DNA of 64,000 nt from Scatosoma sp045650185 (GCA_045650185.1 JAZRQY010000022.1:1-64000); one strand, 5' to 3'; counted from the first letter of the stretch, positions 27,313-36,120 are shown. Program-made: numbers and translations. Notes: generated by a model from the letters alone, not told the origin.

Positions 27313-27495
27313 GGCTGTGTCACAAAGAATGATTGATTTACAACAAAATCCTTTTTGTTGGATTGACGAGAAAAATATAAGAAAGACAAGCGTTTTATGA
27401 GGGCGCATACCCCCAGCGGTCTGTAACCGAATAAAATGCGCCGAATTTCGCAACTATTTTTCCGTCAAAAATCAATCAGGTGATGTGACAGAGCC
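27313..27495. mobile_element. MITE-like element with GGCT-TGTCACA termini
   Basis: The first 27 bp and the reverse complement of the last 27 bp match at 21 positions: GGCT-TGTCACA, a divergent five-base block, then TGATTGATTT. The 183-bp interior has no gene. TAGAAAA occurs on each side (27306-27312 and 27497-27503, one base off on the right) and may be the target duplication. The GGCTSTGTCACA end resembles insertion-sequence termini, so it is probably mobilised in trans. Confidence 0.72.
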
Positions 27496-27504
27496 GTAGA
27501 AAAA

Positions 27505-27534
27505 AAGGCTTTACCTCGCAAGGTAAAGCCTTTT
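27505..27534. terminator. Bidirectional terminator
   Basis: AAGGCTTTACCT-CGCA-AGGTAAAGCCTT with A/T tracts on both sides, just after the stop of the minus-strand gene. Confidence 0.85.
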
Positions 27535-27536
27535 CA

Positions 27537-27950
27537 TTATCCGCAATTCTTGTTCGCATATAAAAACGCGTACTCTCTTTTAAAGCGTTCGAGAGCGCGC
27601 AGGTATTTTTCCGATATCTCTAAGGTATAGCGTTGCTTTTCGGTGTAAGAAAGTGTTTCGTACAAAGCGTAATCGGTCAGTCGCCCGATAGCATCGCTGA
27701 CCTCGCCCTCGCTTAAAAGCAGAGCTTTTACACGCTCGTAAAAGGGATCTACGAGCTCTTCGCCACGGATTTTTCGTTCCACCTCCATCGCAAAAAAGCG
27801 TTCCGCCTCCTGCGTATTCACCCCGTTTTGCCTTGCAAACTCTATCTTTTCTTGCTGTTCCAGCCGATAGCTTTCCCAAAAGTTTTCCTTCATCCTTTGT
27901 TTGGCTTGACGGGCAATCGTCCTTAAAGTTCTACCTGCATTCTTCGACAT
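27537..27950 (-). CDS. Helical hypothetical protein
   Basis: 137 aa from ATG 27950, which has AAGGAG upstream; a longer frame has no better site. Composition is strongly charged and helix-forming (RTLRTIARQAKQRMKEN, RLEQQEKIEFARQ, VERKIRGEELVDPFYERVK). No membrane segment, signal or known motif. It lies between rpsU and the MITE and is probably a cytoplasmic protein of lineage-restricted distribution; no function can be assigned. Confidence 0.7.
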   Translation of the reverse strand: MSKNAGRTLRTIARQAKQRMKENFWESYRLEQQEKIEFARQNGVNTQEAERFFAMEVERKIRGEELVDPFYERVKALLLSEGEVSDAIGRLTDYALYETLSYTEKQRYTLEISEKYLRALERFKREYAFLYANKNCG

Positions 27951-28002
27951 TTTTCCACTCCTTTTGATTAAAATTGCCAAGATTGACTATTTTTTGCAAA
28001 CA

Positions 28003-28030
28003 AAAAAGCTCACGATTTCGTGAGCTTCTT
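28003..28030 (-). terminator. Terminator of rpsU
   Basis: AAGCTCACGA-TT-TCGTGAGCTT followed by a T-rich tract on the minus strand, immediately after the rpsU stop. Confidence 0.85.
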
Positions 28031-28034
28031 TCGT

Positions 28035-28211
28035 TTAGTTTCTGCTTCTCTTTCTGGCAGCTTCGGACTTCTTCTTTTTTCTTACGGAAGGCTTTTCATA
28101 GAATTCCTTCTTTCTAAGATCGCCGATGATACCGTCGCGGGAGCACTTTCTCTTAAAACGACGCAATGCGCTTTCAACATTCTCGTTTTCACCAACTTTC
28201 ACCGTGGACAT
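28035..28211 (-). CDS. rpsU: 30S ribosomal protein S21
   Basis: 58 aa, the usual length. It begins MSTVKVGENENVESALRRF and ends in the basic tail KKKKSEAARKRSRN. S21 is a late-assembling small-subunit protein near the mRNA entry to the anti-Shine-Dalgarno region. GAAGGAGGG precedes the ATG and a consensus promoter lies 47 bp upstream. In this genome it is a single-gene unit with its own terminator. Confidence 0.97.
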   Translation of the reverse strand: MSTVKVGENENVESALRRFKRKCSRDGIIGDLRKKEFYEKPSVRKKKKSEAARKRSRN

Positions 28212-28257
28212 AGCTTTTCAACCCTCCTTCGCCTACTGCACTTATTTCAACATTGTT

Positions 28258-28286
28258 ATTATACCCGTTTCAGGAAAGGCTGTCAA
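28258..28286 (-). promoter_or_regulatory. Consensus promoter of rpsU
   Basis: Minus strand: TTGACA (28286-28281), 17-bp spacer, TATAAT (28263-28258), both hexamers perfect. Confidence 0.85.
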
Positions 28287-28367
28287 GTTTTTTTAAGGCA
28301 TTTTTTGGCATTTTACAAGAAAAGTTTTTCTTCGACAAAACCCGTCAGGATTGCCCTTCAAACGAAG

Positions 28368-29024
28368 TTAGGATACCCGTTCGAAATCGCTGGCAGGGTG
28401 CTTACACCAAGGACAAATGAAGTCGTCGGGCAACGGCCCTTCGTGTACGTAGCCGCATACCTTGCACACCCATTTCTCCTGCGCAGGCTCTGCCGATTTG
28501 TCCGCTTTGCCCTCTGCGCTTGCCGCCTTGGGGGCAGGTTTTGTCTGCGGTTTGACCTCCGTTAAGTACTGCTCGTAGGAAAGGCTCTTGTGGCCGGAGA
28601 GGGTTTTCGCCTCTACCACTTCCCCGACGAACAGAGTATGCGTGCCGTAATCGTGCGCGCCTACCACCTTGCAGGACAGATACGCGTTGGCGTTTTCATA
28701 GATGTAATACAGGCCGTTCTCGCTGCGAGGATAAACCCTGCCTGCAAACTTATCGACGTCCTTACCCGAGGAAAAGCCAAAATGCTTAAACAGCGCAAAG
28801 GGGGTATCTCTTTGCAGAATGGAAACGTTGAATTCCCCCGTGCGTGCAATCATACCTTCGGTATAGTTGCTCTTATTGACAAACACCACCACTCTTGTGG
28901 GGTCGCTGGTGAGCATCTGCACCGTATTTACGATACAGCCGTTGTCCTTTTCTCCCTCTTTCGCCGTCAACACGAACAGCCCATATGTAATTGCATACAG
29001 CGCTTTTTTATCCATAACACCCAT
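28368..29024 (-). CDS. hrb: Flavin reductase-rubredoxin fusion (high-molecular-weight rubredoxin)
   Basis: 218 aa. Residues 1-155 are an FMN-binding flavin-reductase domain (TVQMLTSDPTRVVVFVNKSNYT, FNVSILQRDTPF). An Ala/Lys-rich linker leads to a rubredoxin domain (residues 175-218) with the four iron-binding cysteines in CKVCGY and CPWCKHP. The architecture matches Moorella Hrb, which passes NAD(P)H electrons to oxygen- or NO-reducing flavodiiron proteins and to superoxide reductase. It lies just downstream of a superoxide reductase gene, fitting that role. Confidence 0.92.
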   Translation of the reverse strand: MGVMDKKALYAITYGLFVLTAKEGEKDNGCIVNTVQMLTSDPTRVVVFVNKSNYTEGMIARTGEFNVSILQRDTPFALFKHFGFSSGKDVDKFAGRVYPRSENGLYYIYENANAYLSCKVVGAHDYGTHTLFVGEVVEAKTLSGHKSLSYEQYLTEVKPQTKPAPKAASAEGKADKSAEPAQEKWVCKVCGYVHEGPLPDDFICPWCKHPASDFERVS

Positions 29025-29100
29025 TGTTCTATCCGTCCTTATATGTATTGTAAGGGCGAGTTTCCTCGCCCTTTATTTTTTATCTCTCAGTCGATAAGCC

Positions 29101-29451
29101 TTACGCTTTCCACAAGCCGTGCAGATTGCAGTACGCATACACGCCCAAAACCTCGTCGCCTGCCTTCAAGCCAAACGCTACCTCAGGGGTATCCGTCGGC
29201 GCAAAGTATTTCACCTGATAACCGTCCTTCGTTTCCACCGCTACCCATTCGATATAGTGCGCCTCGGTTGCAGGATGCATTACGCTACCTACGGAAACAC
29301 GCAATCTACCGCATTTCTTTTCCACTACGGGTACGTGCTTTTCCACCGCCGCATCCGTCGAGCAGGGAATCAGCTCCTTCCAGCCCTCTAAGGCAAGCTC
29401 TTCCTTGGAAATAATCACTTTTTTACAGTTTTCACATTGATAAAATTTCAT
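29101..29451 (-). CDS. sor: Superoxide reductase, desulfoferrodoxin family with reduced N-terminal centre
   Basis: 116 aa. The catalytic iron ligands are present: His in EKHVPV, two His in MHPATEAHY, and Cys/His in YCNLHGLW. The N-terminal desulforedoxin centre, which normally needs CxxC plus CC, is incomplete: CENC is present, the second pair is not. It therefore probably binds only the catalytic iron, as in class III enzymes. It reduces superoxide to peroxide with rubredoxin as donor; the Hrb-like gene follows. A palindrome over the start site suggests repression. Confidence 0.92.
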   Translation of the reverse strand: MKFYQCENCKKVIISKEELALEGWKELIPCSTDAAVEKHVPVVEKKCGRLRVSVGSVMHPATEAHYIEWVAVETKDGYQVKYFAPTDTPEVAFGLKAGDEVLGVYAYCNLHGLWKA

Positions 29452-29468
29452 AATTTTCTTCTCCTTAT

Positions 29469-29517
29469 TAAGACTTGGTCTTATTTATAATGTACCATAA
29501 GAAATAGCCTTTGTCAA
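29469..29517 (-). promoter_or_regulatory. Promoter and palindromic operator of the superoxide reductase gene
   Basis: Minus strand: TTGACA (29517-29512), 17 bp, TACATT (29494-29489). Six bases past the -10, covering the start point, is the perfect palindrome TAAGAC-TTG-GTCTTA (29469-29483). That place suits a repressor of the oxidative-stress kind; the palindrome does not match the PerR box I know, so the regulator is not named. Confidence 0.6.
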
Positions 29518-29588
29518 TAGTTTTCTCAAAAATTATTCGATTTTATGCAGATTTTTTGTAAATTTTTCCAGATTGAAGTGGTTTTTTC

Positions 29589-30113
29589 TTACAAATAATG
29601 CACCCAGCCTTCCTTGCGAGGCTTTGCCTCAGGCAAAGGTCCGTCCGCATAGCCTAAAAGACAATGCCCGATGCCTTCCCACTCGCCTTCTATCCCTAAG
29701 GATTTTAAGAGGTTTTTGCCGTATTCGCTGGCAAATTCCTCTTTGGCGCGGTGAATCCAACAACTACCTAAGCCCAGCGCATGCGCCGCGTTCATCATAT
29801 TTCCCATGACGAGGCTACCATCGTAGAGGTAAGTACTCGCCGTAGGGTCCGCCAGCACCACCAAAATGACGGGCGCGCCGTAGAAGGGGTCAAAACCCTC
29901 GTCCATGCCCATAATCGTTGCATTGAGCTTGCGAAGTTCGTCGCGCACCTTCGGGTCGGTAATCGCCAAGATTTTCACAGGCTGACGGTTTCTGCCCGTA
30001 GGGGCGTAGGTACCTGCTTTAATAACGAGGTCGATAAGCTCCTTTTCCACAGGCTTTGCAAGATATTTTTTACAACTTCTTCTCTCTATAATATTCCTTA
30101 CAGTTTCGTTCAT
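29589..30113 (-). CDS. Nitroreductase-family flavoprotein
   Basis: 174 aa. Conserved FMN-contact blocks are seen: RRSCKKYLAKPV at the N-terminus, GTYAPTGRNRQPVKILAI, DGSLVMGNMMNAAHALGLGSCWI and GYADGPLPEAKPRK. The family uses NAD(P)H to reduce nitro-compounds, quinones or flavins in the cytoplasm as a dimer. It sits 137 bp upstream of the superoxide reductase gene on the same strand, but that gene has its own promoter. Confidence 0.93.
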   Translation of the reverse strand: MNETVRNIIERRSCKKYLAKPVEKELIDLVIKAGTYAPTGRNRQPVKILAITDPKVRDELRKLNATIMGMDEGFDPFYGAPVILVVLADPTASTYLYDGSLVMGNMMNAAHALGLGSCWIHRAKEEFASEYGKNLLKSLGIEGEWEGIGHCLLGYADGPLPEAKPRKEGWVHYL

Positions 30114-30181
30114 AGTCCCTCTCCTTTTCCCTATTGTAGCACCGATCTGCTTTTTTGCTGTTTTTTCGCTATTTTTTAAGG

Positions 30182-30988
30182 TTATTCTGCTACCCTTCTA
30201 GACATCTTAATCTTCTGCGAAATAAGCGAGGGCAGATAGAAACATGCAGGCACGATGATATACAGAGCGTAAATAATCAGGGTGATCCAAATCTTCTCCA
30301 TATCCCCAAAGAGGGCAGGCAAGAAAGCGCTTGTTCCACGGAAGAACATATAGTCCGCGCCCACGGTGTAGTTGACGATGTTGGCAGGGATAGACAAAAT
30401 CAACGTCGGCACGCAAGGCAGGAGCACGTCCCAAACGCTCTTCACGCGAGTATAACGGTGATACCCCGAAAGGAGCATCGTAAGGCAAGTAAACAGCATC
30501 ACCGCGTGATACAGCATCGAATGCATTGCCGAGAAGGAAAGAATCGAGTAGCGATACAAAACGGTCATCGGGTAGAAGAAGTTTACCGAACCGCCCAACA
30601 AACCCAGCGTACAAACGTAGCCGCAAGCCGCCTGCTTTACTTTACCTTTACCCCAGATTGCAAACGGCATCGCATACATAAAGATACTGCAAGGATAGAG
30701 GGGCAAAATCCCCGTCACCTCCAAACGCACCTCGTTGCCCGTCGTGCTTTCCCAAGTGATTTTCACCACTTCCAGCACCGTCATCGTCGCCCAAAGGATA
30801 ATGAACAAGGGCTTAATCATCTTCTCCTTCTTATGCACGAGAATTGCGCCCACGATTACCATCGCTAACAAAATCCCTGCAACGATAAAATGCAAGGGAG
30901 TAAACATCGTCCCCGGCAACTGCTCTGCCGGCGCAAGCTTGTCCTTATGCGTGAAAAAATTTCTCAATAAGTATCCTAAATCCTTCAT
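30182..30988 (-). CDS. YwaF-family (TIGR02206-like) membrane protein, copy 2
   Basis: 268 aa with seven hydrophobic segments. The family marks are present: LPLYPCSIFMYAMPFA, HSMLYHAVMLFTCLTMLLSG and PANIVNYTVGADYMFF. Function of the family is unknown. The ATG overlaps the stop of its paralogue by four bases (ATGA), so the pair is translationally coupled. Confidence 0.85.
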   Translation of the reverse strand: MKDLGYLLRNFFTHKDKLAPAEQLPGTMFTPLHFIVAGILLAMVIVGAILVHKKEKMIKPLFIILWATMTVLEVVKITWESTTGNEVRLEVTGILPLYPCSIFMYAMPFAIWGKGKVKQAACGYVCTLGLLGGSVNFFYPMTVLYRYSILSFSAMHSMLYHAVMLFTCLTMLLSGYHRYTRVKSVWDVLLPCVPTLILSIPANIVNYTVGADYMFFRGTSAFLPALFGDMEKIWITLIIYALYIIVPACFYLPSLISQKIKMSRRVAE

Positions 30989-31734
30989 ACCTTTGCTCCT
31001 TTTGCAAAAAGCTTATATAATCCAAAGTTTGCCCAAAACATCCCCGATGCCTGCGCGAGGACGACCACTAATATATACAGCGGATGCGAATATATCAACA
31101 AATCGCCAAGCAGAGGAAGCTTAAACGCATCGTGCAGGAACATACAGTTACTGCCCACCCATTCATTGATAAAATACCCAAAGACACACGCCGTCAGAAT
31201 AAACGCCCCATACAAGATTGCATCCTTCGCCCGAGGCACGTAAAACTTCTTGGTTAAGACCAACAATCCTACGAACGCCATCACCGCGTGATAGAAAAGG
31301 CTGTGCAAGCTTGAAGGGTGCCACGCAGGATACAGCGCAAGCGAGGTGGACGGGTACAGCGTGAACAGACACGCCGCCAATATTCCACCCATCGTTATAT
31401 ACGCATAGCCCATGCGTGAGAGCCACTCTACTCTACTGCGACACATCCAACTTGCATAGAGAAACAGACTGCAATAATACAACGGCACCCAAGTATCCGC
31501 CTCCCAGCCTTTTACCACTCGCAAGGTGATTTTTACCGCCTCTGCTACGCTGACGGCAACCGCAATCCAAAACAGCAGTTTTTTCATCTGTTTTTCCGTT
31601 ATACCACGGCATAGATACAGACCTGCCCCCACTAAAAGGATAAAAATCCCGATAAAGAGGAAATGCTCCCAGGAGAAGATTCCTGGGATTTGGCTTTCCT
31701 TATAATTGTCGTAAAAAAAGCGTATTACCAACAT
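30985..31734 (-). CDS. YwaF-family (TIGR02206-like) membrane protein, copy 1
   Basis: 249 aa, seven hydrophobic segments, with the family pattern (VPLYYCSLFLYASWM, HSLFYHAVMAFVGLLVL, NEWVGSNCMFL). It is a diverged tandem paralogue of the next gene. The two may form a heteromer. No function is established; it follows trkH by 44 bases. Confidence 0.85.
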   Translation of the reverse strand: MLVIRFFYDNYKESQIPGIFSWEHFLFIGIFILLVGAGLYLCRGITEKQMKKLLFWIAVAVSVAEAVKITLRVVKGWEADTWVPLYYCSLFLYASWMCRSRVEWLSRMGYAYITMGGILAACLFTLYPSTSLALYPAWHPSSLHSLFYHAVMAFVGLLVLTKKFYVPRAKDAILYGAFILTACVFGYFINEWVGSNCMFLHDAFKLPLLGDLLIYSHPLYILVVVLAQASGMFWANFGLYKLFAKGAKV

Positions 31735-31778
31735 ACCGAATACCTACAAGCTTGTCCTATCTTTCTCTTACAACCGTC

Positions 31779-33248
31779 TTATCGACGCCAGGTCGCAGGA
31801 GTAAATAAAACCAGCATCGGGAACAGCTCTAACCTGCCCGCCAACATATCGAACATGTACACGATTTTAGAAACGTCGGTAAAGTCCGCAAAGTTGCCCA
31901 TCGGCCCAACCACTTCGCCTACGCCAGGCCCGATATTGTTCATCGTCGAGGCGACCGAGGTAAACACCGTCGTGAAATCCCCTTGTACCAAGGGATCAAA
32001 GGATATGAGCAACGCAGACGCCGCGAAAATGAGAATGAACGCCACGAGATATGCATTGACCGAACGCACCACTTCGTGTTCGACCATCCGTCCGTCCATC
32101 ACGATTTTTTTCACCTGCTTGGGGTGAAGCAATCTACCCACCTCGTGCGCGCCGCCTTTGGAGAGAATTATCCAGCGGCTACATTTCATGCCACCGCCCG
32201 TACTGCCTGCACACGCGCCGATGAACATCAAAATCACCAAAATTCCGATAGAGAACTGCGGCCAGAGGCTGTAATCGACCTCAATCCCAAAACCCGTAGT
32301 AGAAACGATGGATGCAACGTAGAACGCCGACTGCCGCAAGGTGTCCGCAAAACTGCCCTTCCCTTCAAAGCTACCCATAAAATGTACGTTGAGGGAAATC
32401 GCCGTAATCGCCGCAAAGACGATGAGGATAAAAGTACGCACTTCTTCCGTCAACGCCTCCTTTGGCTTGCCGCAGAGCAACAGATAGTACGAGGCAAAGT
32501 TGATAGAGAATAACAGCATAAAAACCGTAACCACGATTTGGATATACGGTCCGTATGCGATACCGTTGGAGGTGTAGGAAAAACCACCCGTACCCGCGGT
32601 AGCAAATGCGGTGTTAAGCGCCCCAAAGACCCCCATACCGCCGCAAAGCAGCATGATAAATTCTACCGCCGTCAGCACCGTGTAAATCGCATACAGGATA
32701 AACGCCGTTTGGCGTACTTTGGGTACGAGCTTGGACACGACAGGGCCGGGGCTTTCCGCCTTCATCATATGCATATTCTGCGCGCCCGAAAGGGGAAGGA
32801 ATGCCATCACGAACACCAGCACCCCCATACCGCCTACCCAATGGGTAAAACTGCGCCATATGAGCAGCGACTTTGCCATGCCGTCGATTTGTTCGCCCGT
32901 AAAGATGCTTGCGCCCGTCGTCGTAAAGCCGGAAACCGTTTCAAACAGAGCGTCGATAAAGCTATCCGCTACCCCCGTCAAAAGAAGGGGCAATGCGCCG
33001 AATAAACTCATCACAATCCACGAGAGAGCAACGATAACAAACCCTTCCTTGGCGTACATATTCTTATTTTTAGTCTTCGGAAGCACGCATAAACCGCCCA
33101 AACCACCGCAAATCCCAATGCAGATGAGGAAGATAAACAGCTCGTTCCACTCCCCATAGCAGACGGCGGTGATGGTAGGCACGAGGAAAAAGATGGCTTC
33201 GAATACAAGCAACGCGCCTAACGTTTTGCGTATAATAGAAAAATTCAT
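31779..33248 (-). CDS. trkH: TrkH/KtrB-type potassium uptake membrane subunit
   Basis: 489 aa with about ten membrane helices and four pore loops. Selectivity-filter glycines are seen in TTGASIFTG, AGTGGFSY, TTGFGIEVD and NNIGPGVGEV. With the TrkA subunit encoded upstream it forms the Trk potassium uptake system. A 46-aa lipoprotein gene separates the two subunits. Potassium import is driven by ion gradients and gated by nucleotide binding to TrkA. Confidence 0.95.
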   Translation of the reverse strand: MNFSIIRKTLGALLVFEAIFFLVPTITAVCYGEWNELFIFLICIGICGGLGGLCVLPKTKNKNMYAKEGFVIVALSWIVMSLFGALPLLLTGVADSFIDALFETVSGFTTTGASIFTGEQIDGMAKSLLIWRSFTHWVGGMGVLVFVMAFLPLSGAQNMHMMKAESPGPVVSKLVPKVRQTAFILYAIYTVLTAVEFIMLLCGGMGVFGALNTAFATAGTGGFSYTSNGIAYGPYIQIVVTVFMLLFSINFASYYLLLCGKPKEALTEEVRTFILIVFAAITAISLNVHFMGSFEGKGSFADTLRQSAFYVASIVSTTGFGIEVDYSLWPQFSIGILVILMFIGACAGSTGGGMKCSRWIILSKGGAHEVGRLLHPKQVKKIVMDGRMVEHEVVRSVNAYLVAFILIFAASALLISFDPLVQGDFTTVFTSVASTMNNIGPGVGEVVGPMGNFADFTDVSKIVYMFDMLAGRLELFPMLVLFTPATWRR

Positions 33249-33272
33249 ATAGGTTTTACCTTCTACAGCGTA

Positions 33273-33413
33273 TTAAAAGGGTTGATCCGGCAACTGTATT
33301 TCACTGCCCGAATTAGAGGAGGCAGAGGAGGAAGTACTCGGCTTTTCCGACGTATCGCAACCAGCCAAGCCAACCACTAGCATTATCATAATAAACAATA
33401 AAAATTTCTTCAT
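33273..33413 (-). CDS. 46-aa lipoprotein between trkA and trkH
   Basis: MKKFLLFIMIMLVVGLAGC is a complete lipoprotein signal; the mature part is only 28 residues, rich in Ser (PSTSSSASSNSGSEIQLP). It starts at ATG 33413 with a weak A-rich ribosome site and ends 24 bp before trkH. Nothing identifies a function. Its place inside the potassium operon suggests an accessory or regulatory peptide at the membrane, which is inference. Confidence 0.7.
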   Translation of the reverse strand: MKKFLLFIMIMLVVGLAGCDTSEKPSTSSSASSNSGSEIQLPDQPF

Positions 33414-33452
33414 ATTTTTTCTTTAACGTATAAGTTTATAACTATTTAATAG

Positions 33453-34808
33453 TTATACCAGCGCATCTTCGATATCGAACAGAGCAACGTCCTTCGTGAC
33501 CAAAATTACAGAATCGCCTGCCAAGATACAGTCGTTGCCTCGAGGCAAAATCACCTTATTATTCCTCACGATCGACGCCACCAAAACGCCCTGTTTCCAA
33601 TCCAGCTCGCTAATCGGTTTCCCGACCACGACAGAGCCTTCTTTCACGATAAATTCCGCGGCCTCTACTTGATCTTGCACGACGTTGTAGAAGTTTTGCA
33701 TATTACTGCCATGGGCATTTTTCGCAGAGCGAACATACCGCAAAATAATGTCCGCCGTCAAGTTCTTCGGGCAAACCACGGTGTCCAAATCCAGCTTCGC
33801 CACGACGCCGTCGTAGTCGATGCGGTTGATTTTCGTCACCAGCTTCTTTACCCCCCATTCCTTGGCAAACAGCGAAAGCAGAATATTTTCCTCGTCCAAG
33901 TCTGCGAGCGCCACAAAGGCATCCGTCGTTTCAATCCCCTGCTCCTTTAACAGCGTATAGTCGCTGGGGTTGGCGTTGATAACGGTGATTTTCGTATAGT
34001 CAGATGCAAGCGCCTCGCAAAGATCGTAGTTCTTTTCCACCACTTTCACGGAAATCCCGTCGCGCGATAACATATCGCAAAGATAGCGTGTAATTACCCC
34101 ACCGCCGACGATCATCGCATCCTTTACGCTACGGCCTTTACGGCGAATCTTCGCCAAGAAATCAGAGGCGTCCTTAGGCGTGGACACAAAGGTGAGTACG
34201 TCCTTTTCCTCAAACACGGTATCGCCGTGCACTATATACGCCTCGTCCCCTCGTTCAATAGCGGCAAACTGCACGTTCGCGCGGAGCTTTGGCATAATCT
34301 CACGCACCGATTGCCCGATGAGCAAATTCCCTGCGCCAAGACGGATGGAAATCAGCTCCACCCTGCCCTGACCAAACGGCTCGATACGGGTTGCGGAAGG
34401 GAATCTAAGCACGCGCGCAATCTCTTTCGCCGCCTCGTATTCAGGGTTGATAACGGCGGCAAGGTCCAGCCTCTGTTGCAGATATTCCGCTTCCTTACTA
34501 TACGCAGGCTGTTTGATGCGCGCCACCGTTTTACAGTCGCCCTCTTTTTTTGCAATCATACAGCAGAGCAGGTTCAGCTCGTCCGAGCTAGTAACCGCAA
34601 TCAACAAGTCCGCATCCCCGATGCCTGCCTCTTGAAGGACAGAGAAAGTTGCGCCGTTGCCGACCACCCCCATCACGTCAAATTGCGCCGTAGTATCGGC
34701 AACCTTTTCCGCAGAAACGTCCACCACCACGACGTCGTTGTCATCCGCATTCAGTTTTTCCGCCAACGAGTATCCCACTCGTCCACAACCGACGATGATA
34801 ATTTTCAT
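33453..34808 (-). CDS. trkA: Trk potassium system nucleotide-binding subunit
   Basis: 451 aa from ATG 34808 with AAGGAG upstream. Two TrkA-N Rossmann domains (IIIVGCGRVGYSLAEKL; AMIVGGGVITRYLCDML) alternate with two TrkA-C domains, the last ending at VILVTKD. This two-tandem arrangement is the TrkA type rather than single-domain KtrA. It sits on the inner face of TrkH and gates it in response to nucleotides. Divergent from the M20 peptidase gene. Confidence 0.95.
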   Translation of the reverse strand: MKIIIVGCGRVGYSLAEKLNADDNDVVVVDVSAEKVADTTAQFDVMGVVGNGATFSVLQEAGIGDADLLIAVTSSDELNLLCCMIAKKEGDCKTVARIKQPAYSKEAEYLQQRLDLAAVINPEYEAAKEIARVLRFPSATRIEPFGQGRVELISIRLGAGNLLIGQSVREIMPKLRANVQFAAIERGDEAYIVHGDTVFEEKDVLTFVSTPKDASDFLAKIRRKGRSVKDAMIVGGGVITRYLCDMLSRDGISVKVVEKNYDLCEALASDYTKITVINANPSDYTLLKEQGIETTDAFVALADLDEENILLSLFAKEWGVKKLVTKINRIDYDGVVAKLDLDTVVCPKNLTADIILRYVRSAKNAHGSNMQNFYNVVQDQVEAAEFIVKEGSVVVGKPISELDWKQGVLVASIVRNNKVILPRGNDCILAGDSVILVTKDVALFDIEDALV

Positions 34809-34843
34809 ATCTTCTCCTTCTGAATTCAAGCTTAAGCTTTTTT

Positions 34844-34927
34844 ATTATGGCACAATTCTTGCCAAATGTCAAGGACTTTAAAATATTTGTAAAAAGTCTT
34901 GACTTTTTCACAAAAACTTTCTATAAT
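34844..34927. promoter_or_regulatory. Divergent promoters, trkA / M20 peptidase
   Basis: Minus strand: TTGACA (34872-34867), 17 bp, CATAAT (34849-34844) for trkA. Plus strand: TTGACT 34899-34904, 17 bp, TATAAT 34922-34927 for the peptidase. The two -35 boxes are 26 bp apart. Confidence 0.75.
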
Positions 34928-34971
34928 AATGCCTAAGCTGACAAGACTTGAACTAAGGAGCTCTACGTACT

Positions 34972-36120
34972 ATGGAATGTAAAGAATTGTTTTCTTGTAT
35001 AGATTCTCTTTACGAGGAATATACGGCAAAATGGGTGGAAGTATGTAATATGGAAACCCCGACGATGAATAAGGAGCTCGTGGACAAGCTTGGCGATTAT
35101 TTCATGAACCTTGCAAAGCAACAGGGCTGGGAAACCGAGGTCTTTGAAAACGTGACCGGCAACGTCGTTTGCCTGACCATGAACGCAGATTCTAAAAACG
35201 CGCCCATCACTTTCTCCGCGCATATGGATACGGTACACCCTCTCGGCTCTTTTGGCGTTCCTGCCACCAAGATCGTGGGGGATAAAATTTACGGCCCGGG
35301 CGTAGTCGATTGTAAGGGCGGCGCGGTTGCCGCAATGCTTGCGATGGACGCCCTGCAAAGACGTGGATTTACGGATAGACCCGTGCGCCTACTGTTGCAA
35401 AGCGACGAAGAGGCAGGCAGCCGTCCCATCAACAAGCCGAGCATTGAATACATATGCGAAAAATCAAAGGATTCGCAGGCGTTTTTTAACTTAGAGCCAA
35501 ACATCGAAGGCTCTGCCTGCGTACAGCGCAAGGGCATCGTTACCTACACGATGAAGATTTGGGGCGTTGAGGCGCACTCCTCCCTCTGCGCGGTGAGCGG
35601 CGCCAGCGCGATTACCGAGGCGGCGCACAAGATTATCGAATTGGAAAAACTCAAGGACCACGGCGGTATCACTTGCAACTGCGGTGTCATCTCTGGGGGA
35701 ACGACGCACAACACCGTCCCCGGCTACTGCGAGGTTCGGGTGAACTTCCGCTTCACCTGCGCCAAGGAACAAGAGTCGATTGCGCAGTACATGACAGAAC
35801 TTGAAAAGACCGTCTACGTTCCCGGCTGTCGGACGGAAATTGAGGTATACGGCTCTCGCCCTGCTATGGAGCGAGTGGAAAGAAACCTCGAACTGCTCGA
35901 TAGGGTGAACGAGATTTTTGAGGAAAACGGATTGTCGACCTTCAAACCGATTATGAAGCAAGGCGGCTCGGATGCGTCGCAGGTCACCTCGGCAGGCATC
36001 CCCTGCTTGGACGGATTCGGGGTACGCGGCGGCGGCGTGCACTCCCCTAACGAATTTGGCGTTTTAGAATCGCTGAGAGAGGCGGCAAAACGCTTAGCGG
36101 CAATTGCGTATTCTCTTTAA
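34972..36120 (+). CDS. M20-family zinc metallopeptidase
   Basis: 382 aa. Metal ligands are recognisable: His in SAHMDTVHP, bridging Asp in GPGVVDCKGG, catalytic and ligand Glu in SDEEAGS, Glu in NLEP region and His in GGGVHSPNEFG. The dimerisation domain lies in the middle (WGVEAHSSLCAVSGASAI). It resembles carboxypeptidase G2/ArgE-type enzymes that cleave N-acyl amino acids or dipeptides in the cytoplasm. Single-gene unit with its own promoter. Confidence 0.92.
   Translation: MECKELFSCIDSLYEEYTAKWVEVCNMETPTMNKELVDKLGDYFMNLAKQQGWETEVFENVTGNVVCLTMNADSKNAPITFSAHMDTVHPLGSFGVPATKIVGDKIYGPGVVDCKGGAVAAMLAMDALQRRGFTDRPVRLLLQSDEEAGSRPINKPSIEYICEKSKDSQAFFNLEPNIEGSACVQRKGIVTYTMKIWGVEAHSSLCAVSGASAITEAAHKIIELEKLKDHGGITCNCGVISGGTTHNTVPGYCEVRVNFRFTCAKEQESIAQYMTELEKTVYVPGCRTEIEVYGSRPAMERVERNLELLDRVNEIFEENGLSTFKPIMKQGGSDASQVTSAGIPCLDGFGVRGGGVHSPNEFGVLESLREAAKRLAAIAYSL

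Noticed and set aside
29040..29075. Terminator between the superoxide reductase and hrb genes
   Set aside because: The hairpin AAGGGCGAG/CTCGCCCTT has its T-run only on the plus strand, so it does not clearly stop the minus-strand transcript.
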